The translations under genes and the position numbers were made by a program. The notes below the pieces were generated by a model. It ran no database searches, was not told where the DNA came from, and saw only the letters and a program-made list of their open reading frames with translations. Positions 28,647 through 37,351 of a stretch of 50,568 nt of DNA are shown here, in pieces; positions within the stretch are counted from its first letter, which is position 1, and each line of letters begins with the position of its first letter. Origin of the DNA: Polyangiaceae bacterium (GTDB taxonomy: Bacteria > Myxococcota_A > Polyangia > Polyangiales > Polyangiaceae); NCBI GenBank assembly GCA_025937835.1, contig JAICQO010000043.1:1-50568 (forward strand), in the 5' to 3' direction.

Positions 28647-29972
28647 CTAGAGCGGTTGCACGCTCGGGTTCGGGATGTTCGTGAGCGTGATGTGCTCGTT
28701 GGCGGATCTCAGCGCCCAAACCTGGGGCGTATTGCAGGTGCCGAAGCCCCAGTCGCCATCGGAACCGGAGTGGAGCTTGCATTGCAAGATCGTCCCGTTG
28801 CTCGCGTCGATCATTTGCTGCGTGATCAGTTCTCCGCGAATGAAGGGGTTGATGAGCTTGTTGGGGCTGGGCTTGGGCGCCCTGAGCACCGCAGCGCTCT
28901 TGCCCTGTTGGCACTCGAGTGATCCCGACCACGTGCTGCCAGCGTCGTTGGTGCTGTTCCAAAAGCTGATGCAATGCTGAAAGCCGCCCCTAAAGCGTCC
29001 GATGACGCCTGCTCTATCCGCTGGCGCGCCGACCACGGTGACCGCACCGTGGGAGACGGCGTGATCGAGCACATTCGCCATCGAGCTCAGGGAGTCGTTG
29101 ATGGCCTCCCCGATGACGCCGCCAGCGTACCCGCGGCCCAGGACGTTGCCATGGGAGTTGATGTCTCTGATCCATGCTCCCTGGGCCTGTCCAACCAAGC
29201 CTCCCGCGAGAATCGAGTAGTTGGTTCCGAAAGCCCAGCTTGGGCTGACGTTCACGTTGGTGAAGATTTCCGAGAGGGTGGACATCGTGCTCAGGGTGTT
29301 GCCGCCGGTGACCTCGCCGACGAATCCACCGATCGTGGTCGTGCGACCCGTTACGGTGCCCGTAGCGTAGGCGCGGCTGACCATGACGCTCTCGCCCATG
29401 GCTCCAAACACCATGCCGACTGCGTTGACCGCGGCCCCACTGGTGGGCCCAGACACGGTCCCGGTGACGTACGACGACGCGACCTCGGAGTTGCCGATTG
29501 TTCCGGCGAGTGCGCCCGTGAAGCCACCGCCGGACACGTTGACGTTCACGAGACCGACACGCTTGATGATCGCGCCCGAGACCGCCGAGAACATCCCCGC
29601 GTACCAGCTACCGCTCGTGATCCTCAGGTTGCTGATCTTTTTATTGTTGCCATCGAACGTGCCCCGAAACGGATTGAAGGGACCTCCGATCGGCACGAAC
29701 TGTTGACCTGGCTGGTTGGTCTGGGACGCATCGATGTCGTTGCCGAGAATGTAGTTTCCCGTCACGGTCATCGCCCGGAGCTGAGCCAGGGTCGTGATGG
29801 TTTGACGTTGCTCGGTCGAACCGAGCGCCTCGGCTGCCTCCCCGATCGGGGCTTCGCGCAGCAAGCCCGCGTCCTCGGAGCCACAGCCGCCGAGGGTCAA
29901 TGCGAGGACCGCCGCCCCGAAAAGCCGTGCCGGACGGCGCACGCGTGCCCAATAGCCATGACATCGATTCAT
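28647..29972 (-). CDS. GLUG-repeat lipoprotein
   Basis: A 441-residue predicted lipoprotein: basic N-terminus, hydrophobic LFGAAVLALTLGGC with lipid cysteine C30. After a short linker comes ITTLAQLRAMTVTGNYILGNDIDAS and FVPIGGPFNPFRGTFDGNNKKISNLRI, the usual lead-in of GLUG-motif proteins. Repeated GLUG-like units follow, such as GGFTGALAGTIGNSEVASSY and GGFVGEVTGGN, which fold as a beta-helix in surface adhesin-like proteins. The last about 90 residues contain two cysteines and WGFGTCNTPQVWAL. The ATG at 29972 has a good Shine-Dalgarno sequence (AAGGTGAGAG). A surface or adhesion role is inferred. Confidence 0.88.
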   Translation of the reverse strand: MNRCHGYWARVRRPARLFGAAVLALTLGGCGSEDAGLLREAPIGEAAEALGSTEQRQTITTLAQLRAMTVTGNYILGNDIDASQTNQPGQQFVPIGGPFNPFRGTFDGNNKKISNLRITSGSWYAGMFSAVSGAIIKRVGLVNVNVSGGGFTGALAGTIGNSEVASSYVTGTVSGPTSGAAVNAVGMVFGAMGESVMVSRAYATGTVTGRTTTIGGFVGEVTGGNTLSTMSTLSEIFTNVNVSPSWAFGTNYSILAGGLVGQAQGAWIRDINSHGNVLGRGYAGGVIGEAINDSLSSMANVLDHAVSHGAVTVVGAPADRAGVIGRFRGGFQHCISFWNSTNDAGSTWSGSLECQQGKSAAVLRAPKPSPNKLINPFIRGELITQQMIDASNGTILQCKLHSGSDGDWGFGTCNTPQVWALRSANEHITLTNIPNPSVQPL

Positions 29973-30040
29973 TTGACTCTCACCTTCGTCGTATGCCGCG
30001 CCCCGGAAATTCCGGACCGATTGTTGATGACTTTGCCGCA

Positions 30041-30063
30041 AGCCGACCAAAAATTGGTCGGCT
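30041..30063. promoter_or_regulatory. Perfect 10-bp inverted repeat upstream of the GLUG gene
   Basis: AGCCGACCAA–AAA–TTGGTCGGCT forms a perfect inverted repeat 69–91 bp upstream of the lipoprotein start, in the gene-free stretch 29973–30580. It could be an operator or a hairpin in the mRNA leader. The same stretch also holds a smaller imperfect hairpin at 30138–30160 (GCTCC…GGAGC) and a longer one at 30302–30343. Confidence 0.5.
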
Positions 30064-30301
30064 CGAACTGATGGGTGACTTCGTCGAGGCACCTCCCGCT
30101 GGCGCTGCTCTGCTACGAGCGGGGTACCCCAGCGACCGCTCCGATTTGAATCGAAGGAGCTCTGAAGTACCCAGCCGCCCCGGCTCCCCAACGGCCGAAC
30201 GCGTCCGCTACCCCGTCGTTCCACCAGGGCGCCTCGAGAGCTCCTGTCTAGCTCGCCTCGACGTCTCGGTCATTGTGGGAGCGCGCCAAATCATTGCGTC
30301 G

Positions 30302-30343
30302 GCGCGCCACGGCTCGTAACCCGACCGGGTGAGCCGTGCGCGC
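30302..30343. other. Long imperfect hairpin in the 29973–30580 gene-free stretch
   Basis: Arms GCGCGCCACGGCTC and GAGCCGTGCGCGC pair over 13 bp with one bulge around a 15-base loop that itself contains CCCGACCGGG. No T run follows on either strand. It could be a transcription terminator, a protein-binding site or a structured RNA; nothing in the sequence decides this. Confidence 0.45.
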
Positions 30344-30547
30344 TGCGACGGGTCAGCCTACTCCGCGGCGGCGCGCGGGCCGGGCCGGCCGTGGCTGGGC
30401 TCGCTGAACGATTCACCGAGCGCGGGTTCTGATTTCGTTGGGAGTGATGCGTCCAGCGCACCCGTTCCCTCGTTCTTCGACATGCGCTGCAAGGTGCGGT
30501 GAAGATGAGACCTTTTTAGATGGCCTTCCCGCACCCCGACCATATCC

Positions 30548-30575
30548 TTGACAGGTTCGGACCATACTGTACTCT
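30548..30575 (+). promoter_or_regulatory. Candidate promoter of vapBC
   Basis: A perfect TTGACA at 30548–30553 is followed after 16 bp by a weak -10-like TACTCT (3 of 6 matches) at 30570–30575. Transcription from it would start at or next to the vapB ATG (30581), which would mean a leaderless message; no Shine-Dalgarno sequence precedes that ATG. The local sequence is also richer in A/T than its surroundings. Confidence 0.4.
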
Positions 30576-30580
30576 GGCGC

Positions 30581-30781
30581 ATGGCCGACACCGTGAAGAA
30601 AATTACGGCGAATCTTCCGGCGGAATTGCTCAGTCGCGCCCAGCGGACGACGGGCCTCGGGATCACTGAAACGTTGGTCGCCGGTCTCGAAGAGCTCGAG
30701 CGGAGCCGCAAACGCTCGGCGCTCCGGCAGCTGCGTGGGCGCGTCAAGTTCGACCTGGACCTGGCCTCGACACGTCGATGA
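30581..30781 (+). CDS. vapB: VapB-type antitoxin
   Basis: A 66-residue protein. The first half (VKKITANLPAELLSRAQRTTGLGITETLVAGLEEL) reads as a ribbon-helix-helix-like DNA-binding part as in VapB antitoxins. The C-terminal LRQLRGRVKFDLDL is the toxin-binding tail typical of this subgroup. The ATG at 30581 is chosen over an upstream frame extension into the promoter. The stop overlaps the vapC ATG by four bases, the usual arrangement. By family behaviour it should neutralise VapC and repress its own promoter. Confidence 0.85.
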   Translation: MADTVKKITANLPAELLSRAQRTTGLGITETLVAGLEELERSRKRSALRQLRGRVKFDLDLASTRR

Positions 30782-31167
30782 TCTTGATCGACACGTCGGC
30801 CTGGATCGACTTCTTCCGCGGTCGAGACCCCTGCGCGAGCTGGGTCGATGAAGCGCTGGCGACCGGTGAAGCGGCGCTCTGCGGTCCGGTCGAAATGGAA
30901 CTCCGCCGCGGGCTCCTGAACGAGCGGGAGCGCAAGAAGGTCCTGCCTCTGCTGGACGGCTGCCATTGGCTCTCGACTCCCGACAACCTTTGGGTAGAAG
31001 CGGGTGAACTGGGCTACGCCTTGCGACGCCGTGGGGTCACGCCCAAGACGCTCGACCTCCTGATTGCGATCTATGCCGTCGCTCACCAGGTCCCGCTGCT
31101 AACTGCAGATGGCGACTGCCAGTACATGAAAAAGGCCGGAATCGCGCTGACCGTGCTGTCCGGATAG
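30778..31167 (+). CDS. vapC: VapC-type PIN-domain toxin
   Basis: A 129-residue PIN-domain ribonuclease. The acidic metal-binding residues are visible: D5 in ILIDTSAWIDFF, E39/E41 in GPVEMELRRG, D93 in KTLDLLIAIYA, and D111/D113 in LTADGDCQY. VapC toxins cut specific RNAs, often tRNAs, and halt translation; the target here is unknown. It is cotranslated with vapB. The 248 bp after it hold no gene I can support. Its position near tRNA-end repeats fits an accessory region. Confidence 0.93.
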   Translation: MILIDTSAWIDFFRGRDPCASWVDEALATGEAALCGPVEMELRRGLLNERERKKVLPLLDGCHWLSTPDNLWVEAGELGYALRRRGVTPKTLDLLIAIYAVAHQVPLLTADGDCQYMKKAGIALTVLSG

Positions 31168-31415
31168 CGCGAAACGGCTCGCAAGCAAGAGACGCGGAAA
31201 GGCGCTGCCGTCCGACGGTGGCGATGCGGGACTCCAACATGCTCTGTGACCGATCAGCGACGCCGGGATGCACGGGACTGTGGGTCGTGCGACTGGCCCG
31301 CTGGGTCAGGCGAGCGTCTTCTTGAAGGCCGCCGGACGGCAGGGAAGGTAGACGAAATACGACGTGCGCGCCTACTGCGGGGGCGCGGCACGCAACCTGC
31401 GCGTGGGGGCCGTGG

Positions 31416-33521
31416 CTACGGGCAGATCCTCGCGACCGAGACGTCGTCGGCGAAGAGTGTGATCCCGGGTGCAGGACCCTCGATGTAGACGGCGAGGGAC
31501 GCGAGTGAACAGCTCGGGACGGTGAACTGACCCGATACCTTGGTCCAGCTCCAGCCGTTGCCCGTCGCGGTGCCGAGCTGGGTGTACGTCGCCGGGCTGC
31601 CTGCGCACTCGGACTTCAGGGTCAGTGCCAGTGGCTGGCTCGACGGACCCTGCACCTTCGCCCAGCCTTCGGCGGCGTAGGTCTGTCCGGCCGTGACCTT
31701 GCCGAGGAGGTCTTGCACCGGCCCTTGCCACGACGCCGTGCGGCTCGTCACCTTGCCGCTCAGTTCGCCGCTGCGCACGGGGAAGCCGGTCGTGCCGAGG
31801 GAGCCGCCCCACGTCGTCCAGCCCGAGGTGCCGGACTCGAAGCCAGGATTCAGCAGCACGTTGGACGGATCGCACGCGGGTGGCGTCGTTGGCTCCTGCG
31901 AAATTGGGAGGATGCGGCTGGCAACGTTACCACCCTGAATGGTGATTGTAGCCGCCCTGGTCGCTCCCGTGTAGTTGGGCGTCGCCGTGAGCGAGATTGT
32001 TCCATTGCCGGCGCCGCTTCCGCCCCCGATGCTGAGCCAGCCGCTGCCGTCCGTGGTGTAAGCACTCCACCAGACGGCGTTCGAGTACACGTCGACCGAC
32101 TGGCTCTCGCCCTCGGCGGCCACGCTGAGCGACATCGGGTCGTTGTAGAGGAAGAGCGCCGACTGGCTCACCTGGAAGGTCTTCGTCTGGCCGCCTCCGG
32201 TGACGGTCACGGTGCCAGTCCTGGCCGAACCGGTGGTGTTCGGGGTAGTCGACACGTACAGGTTGTAGGTGCCGTTGGTGCCGCTGTTCGGCGTCACGCT
32301 CAGCCAGGCAGCGCTGGTTGACGCGGACCAGTTCGAGTTGCGGATGATTTGGAAGGACGAGCCACCGCCGCCGCCGGTGGGGGTGGCGCCCTGGCCCGCG
32401 TAGAACTGGAACACTTGGAGGACCCCCACCGATCCGCTGGTGCCTTCGAGCGCGATGTCCGCGCCTCGCTCGTTGTCGGTCAGCGGGTTCGGCGTCACGG
32501 TGACCTCGATGAAGCTCACTCCCGCCCCGCCGGACGTCGGCGAAATCGTGAGCCAGCTCGGCAGAGGGGTGGTCGTGATCGTCCAGGGCTCGGTGGCCGT
32601 GACCTTGTAGACCAGCGGATTGCCGGCGGCCGTGCCCTCGGGAGGCGCGCCGTGGGCGATGGGATTGAGGCTGATCTGCTCTTCGAAGGTGATGTCGGTG
32701 ACGACCGAGAGGGCGTGCGTCCTGCCCCAGATCTCGGTGGCGACGGCGCAGTAGTTCGAAACGGCCAGCGGATACCACTCGAAATCGGCATCGATGAGAG
32801 CCGTCTGGGTGGGCCACCAAGCCAGCATCAGCTGCTCCCACGCCGCGAAGTGCTGGGCCAGATCGACGGGGCCTTGCGACGAGGGCACGCCGTCGAGGGA
32901 CTCGGCGTTGAACTGGAGAAACTTCAACCGCAGCTCCGGGTTTCCACTCGGATTGAGGATGTTCTCTCGCTCCGCGGTTGTGACATGCAGCCGATACATG
33001 CCCTGCGACGTGATGTAGTCTCCGACCACCGCGCCGCCCGCCTTCCCGATGTAGTACTCGACGAGAGGCTGCTCCATCCAACCGTAGACACCCAAGTAGG
33101 TATCCGAGAGCATGGGAGTCGTTTCGACTTCGGTGAGCTCACCAGTGAAGTCGATGATCTCACCGAAGCAGGGCCTCCTCCCTTTGCCTACGACGAAGTT
33201 CGGCCTCGCGATCTCGGTGACGTCCACGTTGTTCACGATCGTCATATACGCTTCCGGGGCCGTCTCCATCAGAGCCGACCCGACGGTGAAGATGCCGTCA
33301 TCGTCGCCTTCAATGTCTCTTTCCCAGTAGGTGATGAACAGGCCGTCCTCGGGATCGATGATCTCCTGATGCACCCGGGGGACGACGATGGCCTGAGTCT
33401 GCGAGCCGACCGCTTCCGAGCCAAGGCGGTCCGGAGTGCTGCACCCGAGGCCCAGGAGTGCCACGGCCATCAGCGTCGCCACGGCACCGAACGATTGGGG
33501 TTTCGCTCCACGATTCTTCAT
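31416..33521 (-). CDS. Divergent GH11 xylanase-like protein with BACON and carbohydrate-binding domains
   Basis: A 701-residue predicted lipoprotein (LMAVALLGLGC, C27). Residues about 50–265 follow the GH11 xylanase fold: PNFVVGKGRRPC, YLGVYGWMEQPLVEYYIG with nucleophile E155 and tyrosines Y146/Y157, ITSQGMYRLHVTTAERENI, GPVDLAQHFAAWEQL, and a candidate acid/base E248 in DADFEWYPLAVSNYC. The usual QYWSVRQ is replaced by unrelated sequence, so activity is uncertain. Three BACON-like repeats follow (about 285–373, 388–453, 462–544; WLTISPTSG, WLSVTPNSG, WLSIGGGSG), often carbohydrate- or mucin-binding. The C-terminus (551–701, NVLLNPGFESGTSGW) resembles CBM4/9-type modules. Gene-free DNA flanks it on both sides. 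A role in binding or cutting plant polysaccharide is inferred. Confidence 0.85.
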   Translation of the reverse strand: MKNRGAKPQSFGAVATLMAVALLGLGCSTPDRLGSEAVGSQTQAIVVPRVHQEIIDPEDGLFITYWERDIEGDDDGIFTVGSALMETAPEAYMTIVNNVDVTEIARPNFVVGKGRRPCFGEIIDFTGELTEVETTPMLSDTYLGVYGWMEQPLVEYYIGKAGGAVVGDYITSQGMYRLHVTTAERENILNPSGNPELRLKFLQFNAESLDGVPSSQGPVDLAQHFAAWEQLMLAWWPTQTALIDADFEWYPLAVSNYCAVATEIWGRTHALSVVTDITFEEQISLNPIAHGAPPEGTAAGNPLVYKVTATEPWTITTTPLPSWLTISPTSGGAGVSFIEVTVTPNPLTDNERGADIALEGTSGSVGVLQVFQFYAGQGATPTGGGGGSSFQIIRNSNWSASTSAAWLSVTPNSGTNGTYNLYVSTTPNTTGSARTGTVTVTGGGQTKTFQVSQSALFLYNDPMSLSVAAEGESQSVDVYSNAVWWSAYTTDGSGWLSIGGGSGAGNGTISLTATPNYTGATRAATITIQGGNVASRILPISQEPTTPPACDPSNVLLNPGFESGTSGWTTWGGSLGTTGFPVRSGELSGKVTSRTASWQGPVQDLLGKVTAGQTYAAEGWAKVQGPSSQPLALTLKSECAGSPATYTQLGTATGNGWSWTKVSGQFTVPSCSLASLAVYIEGPAPGITLFADDVSVARICP

Positions 33522-33972
33522 TGTCAGCTCCTCGGGTGCGCTGTTTGGATGACCCGAGCGGCCTGCGTCGTCCGCGTAGGCGACGCACCAAGGTCCACAC
33601 GGGCAGCGCTGTCGCGCTCACCCTGGTGAGCGGCCGCACCCACGACCCGCCCACCGAGCGCATCCTAGACCCAGCACGTGTCGTCCGCCAAGGCGTTTCC
33701 TCCTGCGCGCGCTACGAGGAGTCCAAATGGTTGCGTGAAGGGTCTGCGGTCGTCACGAATCACCGAGCAGATCGCGGGTTCGCGCGGCTGCCAGCGGGAA
33801 CGTTGCAGTCCTAACGACTCTGCGAAGCTGCGCACAGCGCGCTTGCACGGGAACAAATCGGTCGAGCAACGGCGGGGAGGCATTGCTCGCTTGAAACTAC
33901 GTCAAGCACATGCCCTGCGGGGCTCGAAGCCTGCGGCTGCCAGAAAGAGACGCGCCTGGTTGCAGCCGCGCC
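33522..33972. other. Gene-free stretch with a small palindrome
   Basis: About 450 bp between the GH11-like gene's start and the end of the DUF1206 gene. It holds the palindrome GCTCACC–CT–GGTGAGC at 33616–33631, 95–110 bp upstream of the GH11-like start and a possible operator. No reading frame with convincing codon usage or recognisable product is seen. Confidence 0.5.
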
Positions 33973-34815
33973 TCAGCTAACGACGCGCCTATACCGGGCT
34001 TCGACGAGCTCGTAGAACGCAAAGGCGAGCAGGCCGAGCGCGACCACGGCGAACAGGATACCGCCGAATGGAGCTTCTCGCACCGAGGCCAGCGACTCGC
34101 CGAAGCCCTTGGCTTGGCGGGGGTCGGAATTGACGGCGGCTACCAGCAGAAACACGCCGGTGATCGCGCCGACCGCCGCGCGCGCGGCCATGCCGAAACG
34201 ACTGAGCCTGACGACCCAGCGCCGCACGCCGCCGGACAGAGGGGAGAGATCCAGCTGCTCGTCGAGCCTGGATTGCCAAGCGCACCAGAGGTCGCGACAC
34301 GAGACACCGAGCACGATGGCGCCGAGTGCGGCGACGAGCCAGGGTCCAAACGGCGTCCAACTCAGAAGCGTCGCAGTCGCGCCGCGAGTCTCGTCCCCGC
34401 TAGCGCCGCCACCGTCACCGCTGGCGAGCCTGAGAGCCAGTACTCCCAGCCCGGCGTGCAACAGCGCAATCGCCGCCCACCCGAAGCGTTTTACAGCGCG
34501 GATCCCGCGGGCTTGCTGTTCCGGATCCACGGTCACCTGGTAGCCGCGAAATAGCGCAAACCCGAACAAGCCCAGTGCGGCAAGCGCCAACAGCCCTCGC
34601 CCGAATGGCTGCCGATAGAGCTCGAGCAGGGCGCCCTTGCCATCCGTGGTGTCGCCGCCATACCCAAACGCGGCCATCGCGGCCAGGCTCCCGATGGTGA
34701 AGTAGAGCAGCGCGCGGGCGGCGTAACCCGCTCGCGCCAGCCACTCGAAGGAGCGCCCGTGCTGGCGAACCGCTTGACGAAGTTGCTGCGCGGGAGCCGG
34801 CGTGACCGATGCCAT
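33973..34815 (-). CDS. DUF1206 family membrane protein
   Basis: A 280-residue integral membrane protein with six hydrophobic segments arranged as three pairs. Each pair is preceded by an R/F-rich entry (WLARAGYAARALLYFTIGSL, AVKRFGWAAIALLHAGLGVL, LSRFGMAARAAVGAITGVFL), the internal threefold repeat typical of DUF1206. Function is not known for the family. The ATG at 34815 is chosen; the open frame upstream is Arg/Pro-rich and unlike the family. The 331 bp upstream (34816–35146) hold an imperfect hairpin at 34939–34962 (TCGCG…CGCGA) and the leader of the next gene. Confidence 0.88.
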   Translation of the reverse strand: MASVTPAPAQQLRQAVRQHGRSFEWLARAGYAARALLYFTIGSLAAMAAFGYGGDTTDGKGALLELYRQPFGRGLLALAALGLFGFALFRGYQVTVDPEQQARGIRAVKRFGWAAIALLHAGLGVLALRLASGDGGGASGDETRGATATLLSWTPFGPWLVAALGAIVLGVSCRDLWCAWQSRLDEQLDLSPLSGGVRRWVVRLSRFGMAARAAVGAITGVFLLVAAVNSDPRQAKGFGESLASVREAPFGGILFAVVALGLLAFAFYELVEARYRRVVS

Positions 34816-35146
34816 CAACCAAGGTGGGAGCAAACCTGGTGCCCGCCGCTCACCGGCTCGGGGTCGCGGTTGCACTCTCTCACACCGGCGACGCAGGCGG
34901 GACACCGCGACCAAAGCGCCTCGCGACGCGCAAATTTGTCGCGGTCCGAAAATCGGTCGCGACCTCCGTCGCACTACCATGCCAGAGCGACCCCGAACGG
35001 GTCGGGTAGTTCAAACATCTGGTCAACGGCGAGTCGATGATGTGAATCGATGATCGAGGGAGTGGCCGATCCGTCCTGTTCGTGGCCGAAACGCATCTGG
35101 CCGCCGGACGGTGCCGTCCTAAGTTGCTCGTGACGAGGGGAGTCGC

Positions 35147-36088
35147 ATGAGCAAATATCGCCACCATCTGCCGCTACTGGATCCCGGAGTGTTTCTGTCG
35201 GACGGCGGACTGGAAACGACCCTGATCTTTCACGATGGCTACGAGCTGCCGCACTTCGCGGCGTTCGACCTGCTGAAAGACGAGGAGGGGCTTGCAACGC
35301 TCGCGCGCTACTACGATGGCTACGCAGAGCTCGCGCGCGCGTCTGGCACGGGCTTCGTTCTCGAGACCCCGACCTGGAGGGCGAGCGCTGACTGGGGTCA
35401 GCGTCTCGGCTACGACGCCGCGTCGCTCGCCCAGGCGAACCGCCGCTCGGTCGACCTGGTGCTCGAGGTGCGCGAGCGCTTCGAGGCGCCGTCGTGCCCC
35501 TTCGTCGTCAGCGGCAACGTCGGCCCGCGCGGCGACGGCTACCGCGTGGAAGCGCGCATGACGGTCGACCAGGCGCGCCGCTACCACGCCACACAGATCG
35601 AAACCTTCGCGCAGACTCACGCCGATCTCGTGACGGCCGTGACCCTGAACTACGTCGACGAAGCGATCGGCATCGTGCTCGCCGCGAGAGACGCCGGCAT
35701 CCCTATCGTCATTTCCTTCACCACCGAGGTCGACGGGCGCCTTCCGTCGGGCGAAACCCTCGCCGGCGCGATTTCGAAGACCGACGCCGCCACGCGGGCC
35801 TACCCCACGTACTACATGATCAACTGCGCGCACCCGACCCATTTCGAACGCGAGCTGCGCGACGCCAGCGACTGGACGTCGCGCGTGTCGGGCGTTCGCG
35901 CGAATGCCTCGAAGCGCAGCCACGCCGAGCTCGACGCCAGTCCCGACTTGGACGCCGGCGATCCCGACCAACTCGCCGGCGAATACCGAGCTCTCCGCAC
36001 GCTCCTACCCAAACTCAGCGTCTACGGCGGCTGCTGCGGCACCGATCTGCGTCACCTCCGCGCCATCTCGCGGCACCTCCTGCCGTGA
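35147..36088 (+). CDS. mmuM: Homocysteine S-methyltransferase family protein
   Basis: A 313-residue zinc-dependent methyltransferase. Seen are FLSDGGLETTLIF (17–28), LETPTWRAS (72–80), the zinc cysteine C227 in YYMINCAHP and the pair C296/C297 in GGCCGTD, the three ligands expected in the family. Members move a methyl group from S-methylmethionine, S-adenosylmethionine or a betaine to homocysteine; which donor is used cannot be told, so the symbol is tentative. A strong Shine-Dalgarno sequence (GAGGGGAG, 35135–35142) supports the ATG at 35147. No methionine-related riboswitch is recognisable upstream. Confidence 0.9.
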   Translation: MSKYRHHLPLLDPGVFLSDGGLETTLIFHDGYELPHFAAFDLLKDEEGLATLARYYDGYAELARASGTGFVLETPTWRASADWGQRLGYDAASLAQANRRSVDLVLEVRERFEAPSCPFVVSGNVGPRGDGYRVEARMTVDQARRYHATQIETFAQTHADLVTAVTLNYVDEAIGIVLAARDAGIPIVISFTTEVDGRLPSGETLAGAISKTDAATRAYPTYYMINCAHPTHFERELRDASDWTSRVSGVRANASKRSHAELDASPDLDAGDPDQLAGEYRALRTLLPKLSVYGGCCGTDLRHLRAISRHLLP

Positions 36089-36586
36089 AGCGGATGGTTC
36101 CTCGGCCGGGCATCCCCGCTCGTCATTCCCGCGCCGCCCTCGACCGGCGTCCCCGGCATCTCGAGCTTTGTGTATGGGGCTAGCGCCTGGAGGAAGGCTG
36201 CGCCTGAAAGAGGGGAGGGTCCATGGGTTCCCCGAGGGGGTAGTGGAACAGGTATTCGTACTGACTGAGCGCTTCTTCTCGAGCAGCGGTTTCCAGTGCA
36301 GCCCGTCGATGCCCGCCAGCAAGTCGGCCGCAGCTTCGATGAACGCTGCGAGCGGACTAGATCGCGGCGGATACTTGGAACTCGGCGCGGGCTGCGTCGT
36401 CGGCTTCTGACCGCAGACGGGCGACCGCTCGCCCCACGTTTCGAACCGTTTGTCCCCCGAACCCCTCCGCTCGGGACGAAGCCGTGGTGTCCGCGAGGCG
36501 GATGCCGCAGATTCCCCGCGAGACCGGAGTTCGTTCCCGCTTCGAAACGCCTCGGGCTTCCGTCCGCCTTGTATCAGGAAAGCACC
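36089..36586. other. Gene-free stretch with a possible gene remnant on the minus strand
   Basis: About 500 bp before the response regulator gene. On the minus strand a short frame ending in TAG at 36182–36180 reads EALSQYEYLFHYPLGEPMD, which looks like real protein, but it continues upstream only into poor sequence; an adjacent frame reads FIEAAADLLAGIDGLHW. This may be a decayed or frameshifted small gene. I do not recognise it. The last 100 bp should hold the promoter of the downstream operon; no clear -35/-10 pair is seen. Confidence 0.3.
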
Positions 36587-37336
36587 ATGGGTAATGAGAA
36601 CTCCGATCGAGCGGCGCGCACCGAAAAGGCCATGGCGGATACCAAGCTCACGGCCATCCTGGTCGAGGACGAGCAAGCCTCGCGGGAGCGACTGAAGCGC
36701 CTGCTCGCGCGCCACGATCACGTGGAGTTGCTGGCGGAGGCGGAGCAGGGCGAGCAAGCGGTGGAGCTCACGAACCGGCTGCGGCCAGATGTGCTGTTCC
36801 TGGACGTCAGCTTGCCGGGGGTGGACGGGTTCGAAGTCGTGGAGCAGATCCCGAGCCAGACCCGCGTCATTTTCACGACCGCGCACGAGGAATACGCCGT
36901 CCGAGCGTTTCGCGCGAACGCGGTCGATTACCTGCTAAAGCCGATCGACCCGCTGCACCTAGAGTCCGCGCTCGCGCGCGTGACCGAAGCGCTGGCGACA
37001 CGCGGCGATATCGTGCGGCTCCTGTGCCGCGACCGCGATCGGACCCACGTGGTCGACGTCACGGACGTGCTGTTCCTGCGAGCTGAGGACGGGTACACGC
37101 ACGTCCAAACCCGGAACAGTTACCATTTGACGGGCGAGCCTTTGGCCTTATTCGAGAAGCAGCTCGCGTCGAGCTTCGTTCGCGTCCACAGAAACACGCT
37201 CGTCAACGTCAAACACGTCCTGCAACTCAAGCACAACGACGGAGAGCTGATCGCGGTCCTTTCCTCGGACCACGAAGTGGCTGTCAGTCGCAGGCATTCT
37301 CAAGAGTTCCGGCGTCGACTCGCGTACAACTTCTGA
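36587..37336 (+). CDS. LytTR-family response regulator
   Basis: A 249-residue two-component regulator. The receiver (about 20–140) has E27/D28, phospho-acceptor D73 (VLFLDVSLPGVDGFE), T97/T98 and K118 (YLLKP). The C-terminal LytTR DNA-binding domain (about 150–245) shows VDVTDVLFLRAEDGYTHVQT, FVRVHRNTLVNVKHV and VAVSRRHSQEFRRRL. LytTR regulators bind paired direct repeats in promoters. The ATG at 36587 has AGGAAAG four bases upstream. It is the first of five tightly packed genes; the fifth (40355) is a LytS-type kinase, the usual partner class of LytTR regulators, so a cognate pair is inferred. Confidence 0.94.
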   Translation: MGNENSDRAARTEKAMADTKLTAILVEDEQASRERLKRLLARHDHVELLAEAEQGEQAVELTNRLRPDVLFLDVSLPGVDGFEVVEQIPSQTRVIFTTAHEEYAVRAFRANAVDYLLKPIDPLHLESALARVTEALATRGDIVRLLCRDRDRTHVVDVTDVLFLRAEDGYTHVQTRNSYHLTGEPLALFEKQLASSFVRVHRNTLVNVKHVLQLKHNDGELIAVLSSDHEVAVSRRHSQEFRRRLAYNF

Positions 37337-37351
37337 AGAAGAGGTCCGTTC

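Noticed and set aside
30064-30250. Possible tRNA-like element
   Set aside because: A T-arm-like GATTTGAATC lies between short stems, but no acceptor stem or anticodon arm can be built around it.
34816-35146. S-adenosylmethionine or related riboswitch before the homocysteine methyltransferase gene
   Set aside because: A small imperfect hairpin is present at 34939–34962, but no aptamer core that I can recognise.
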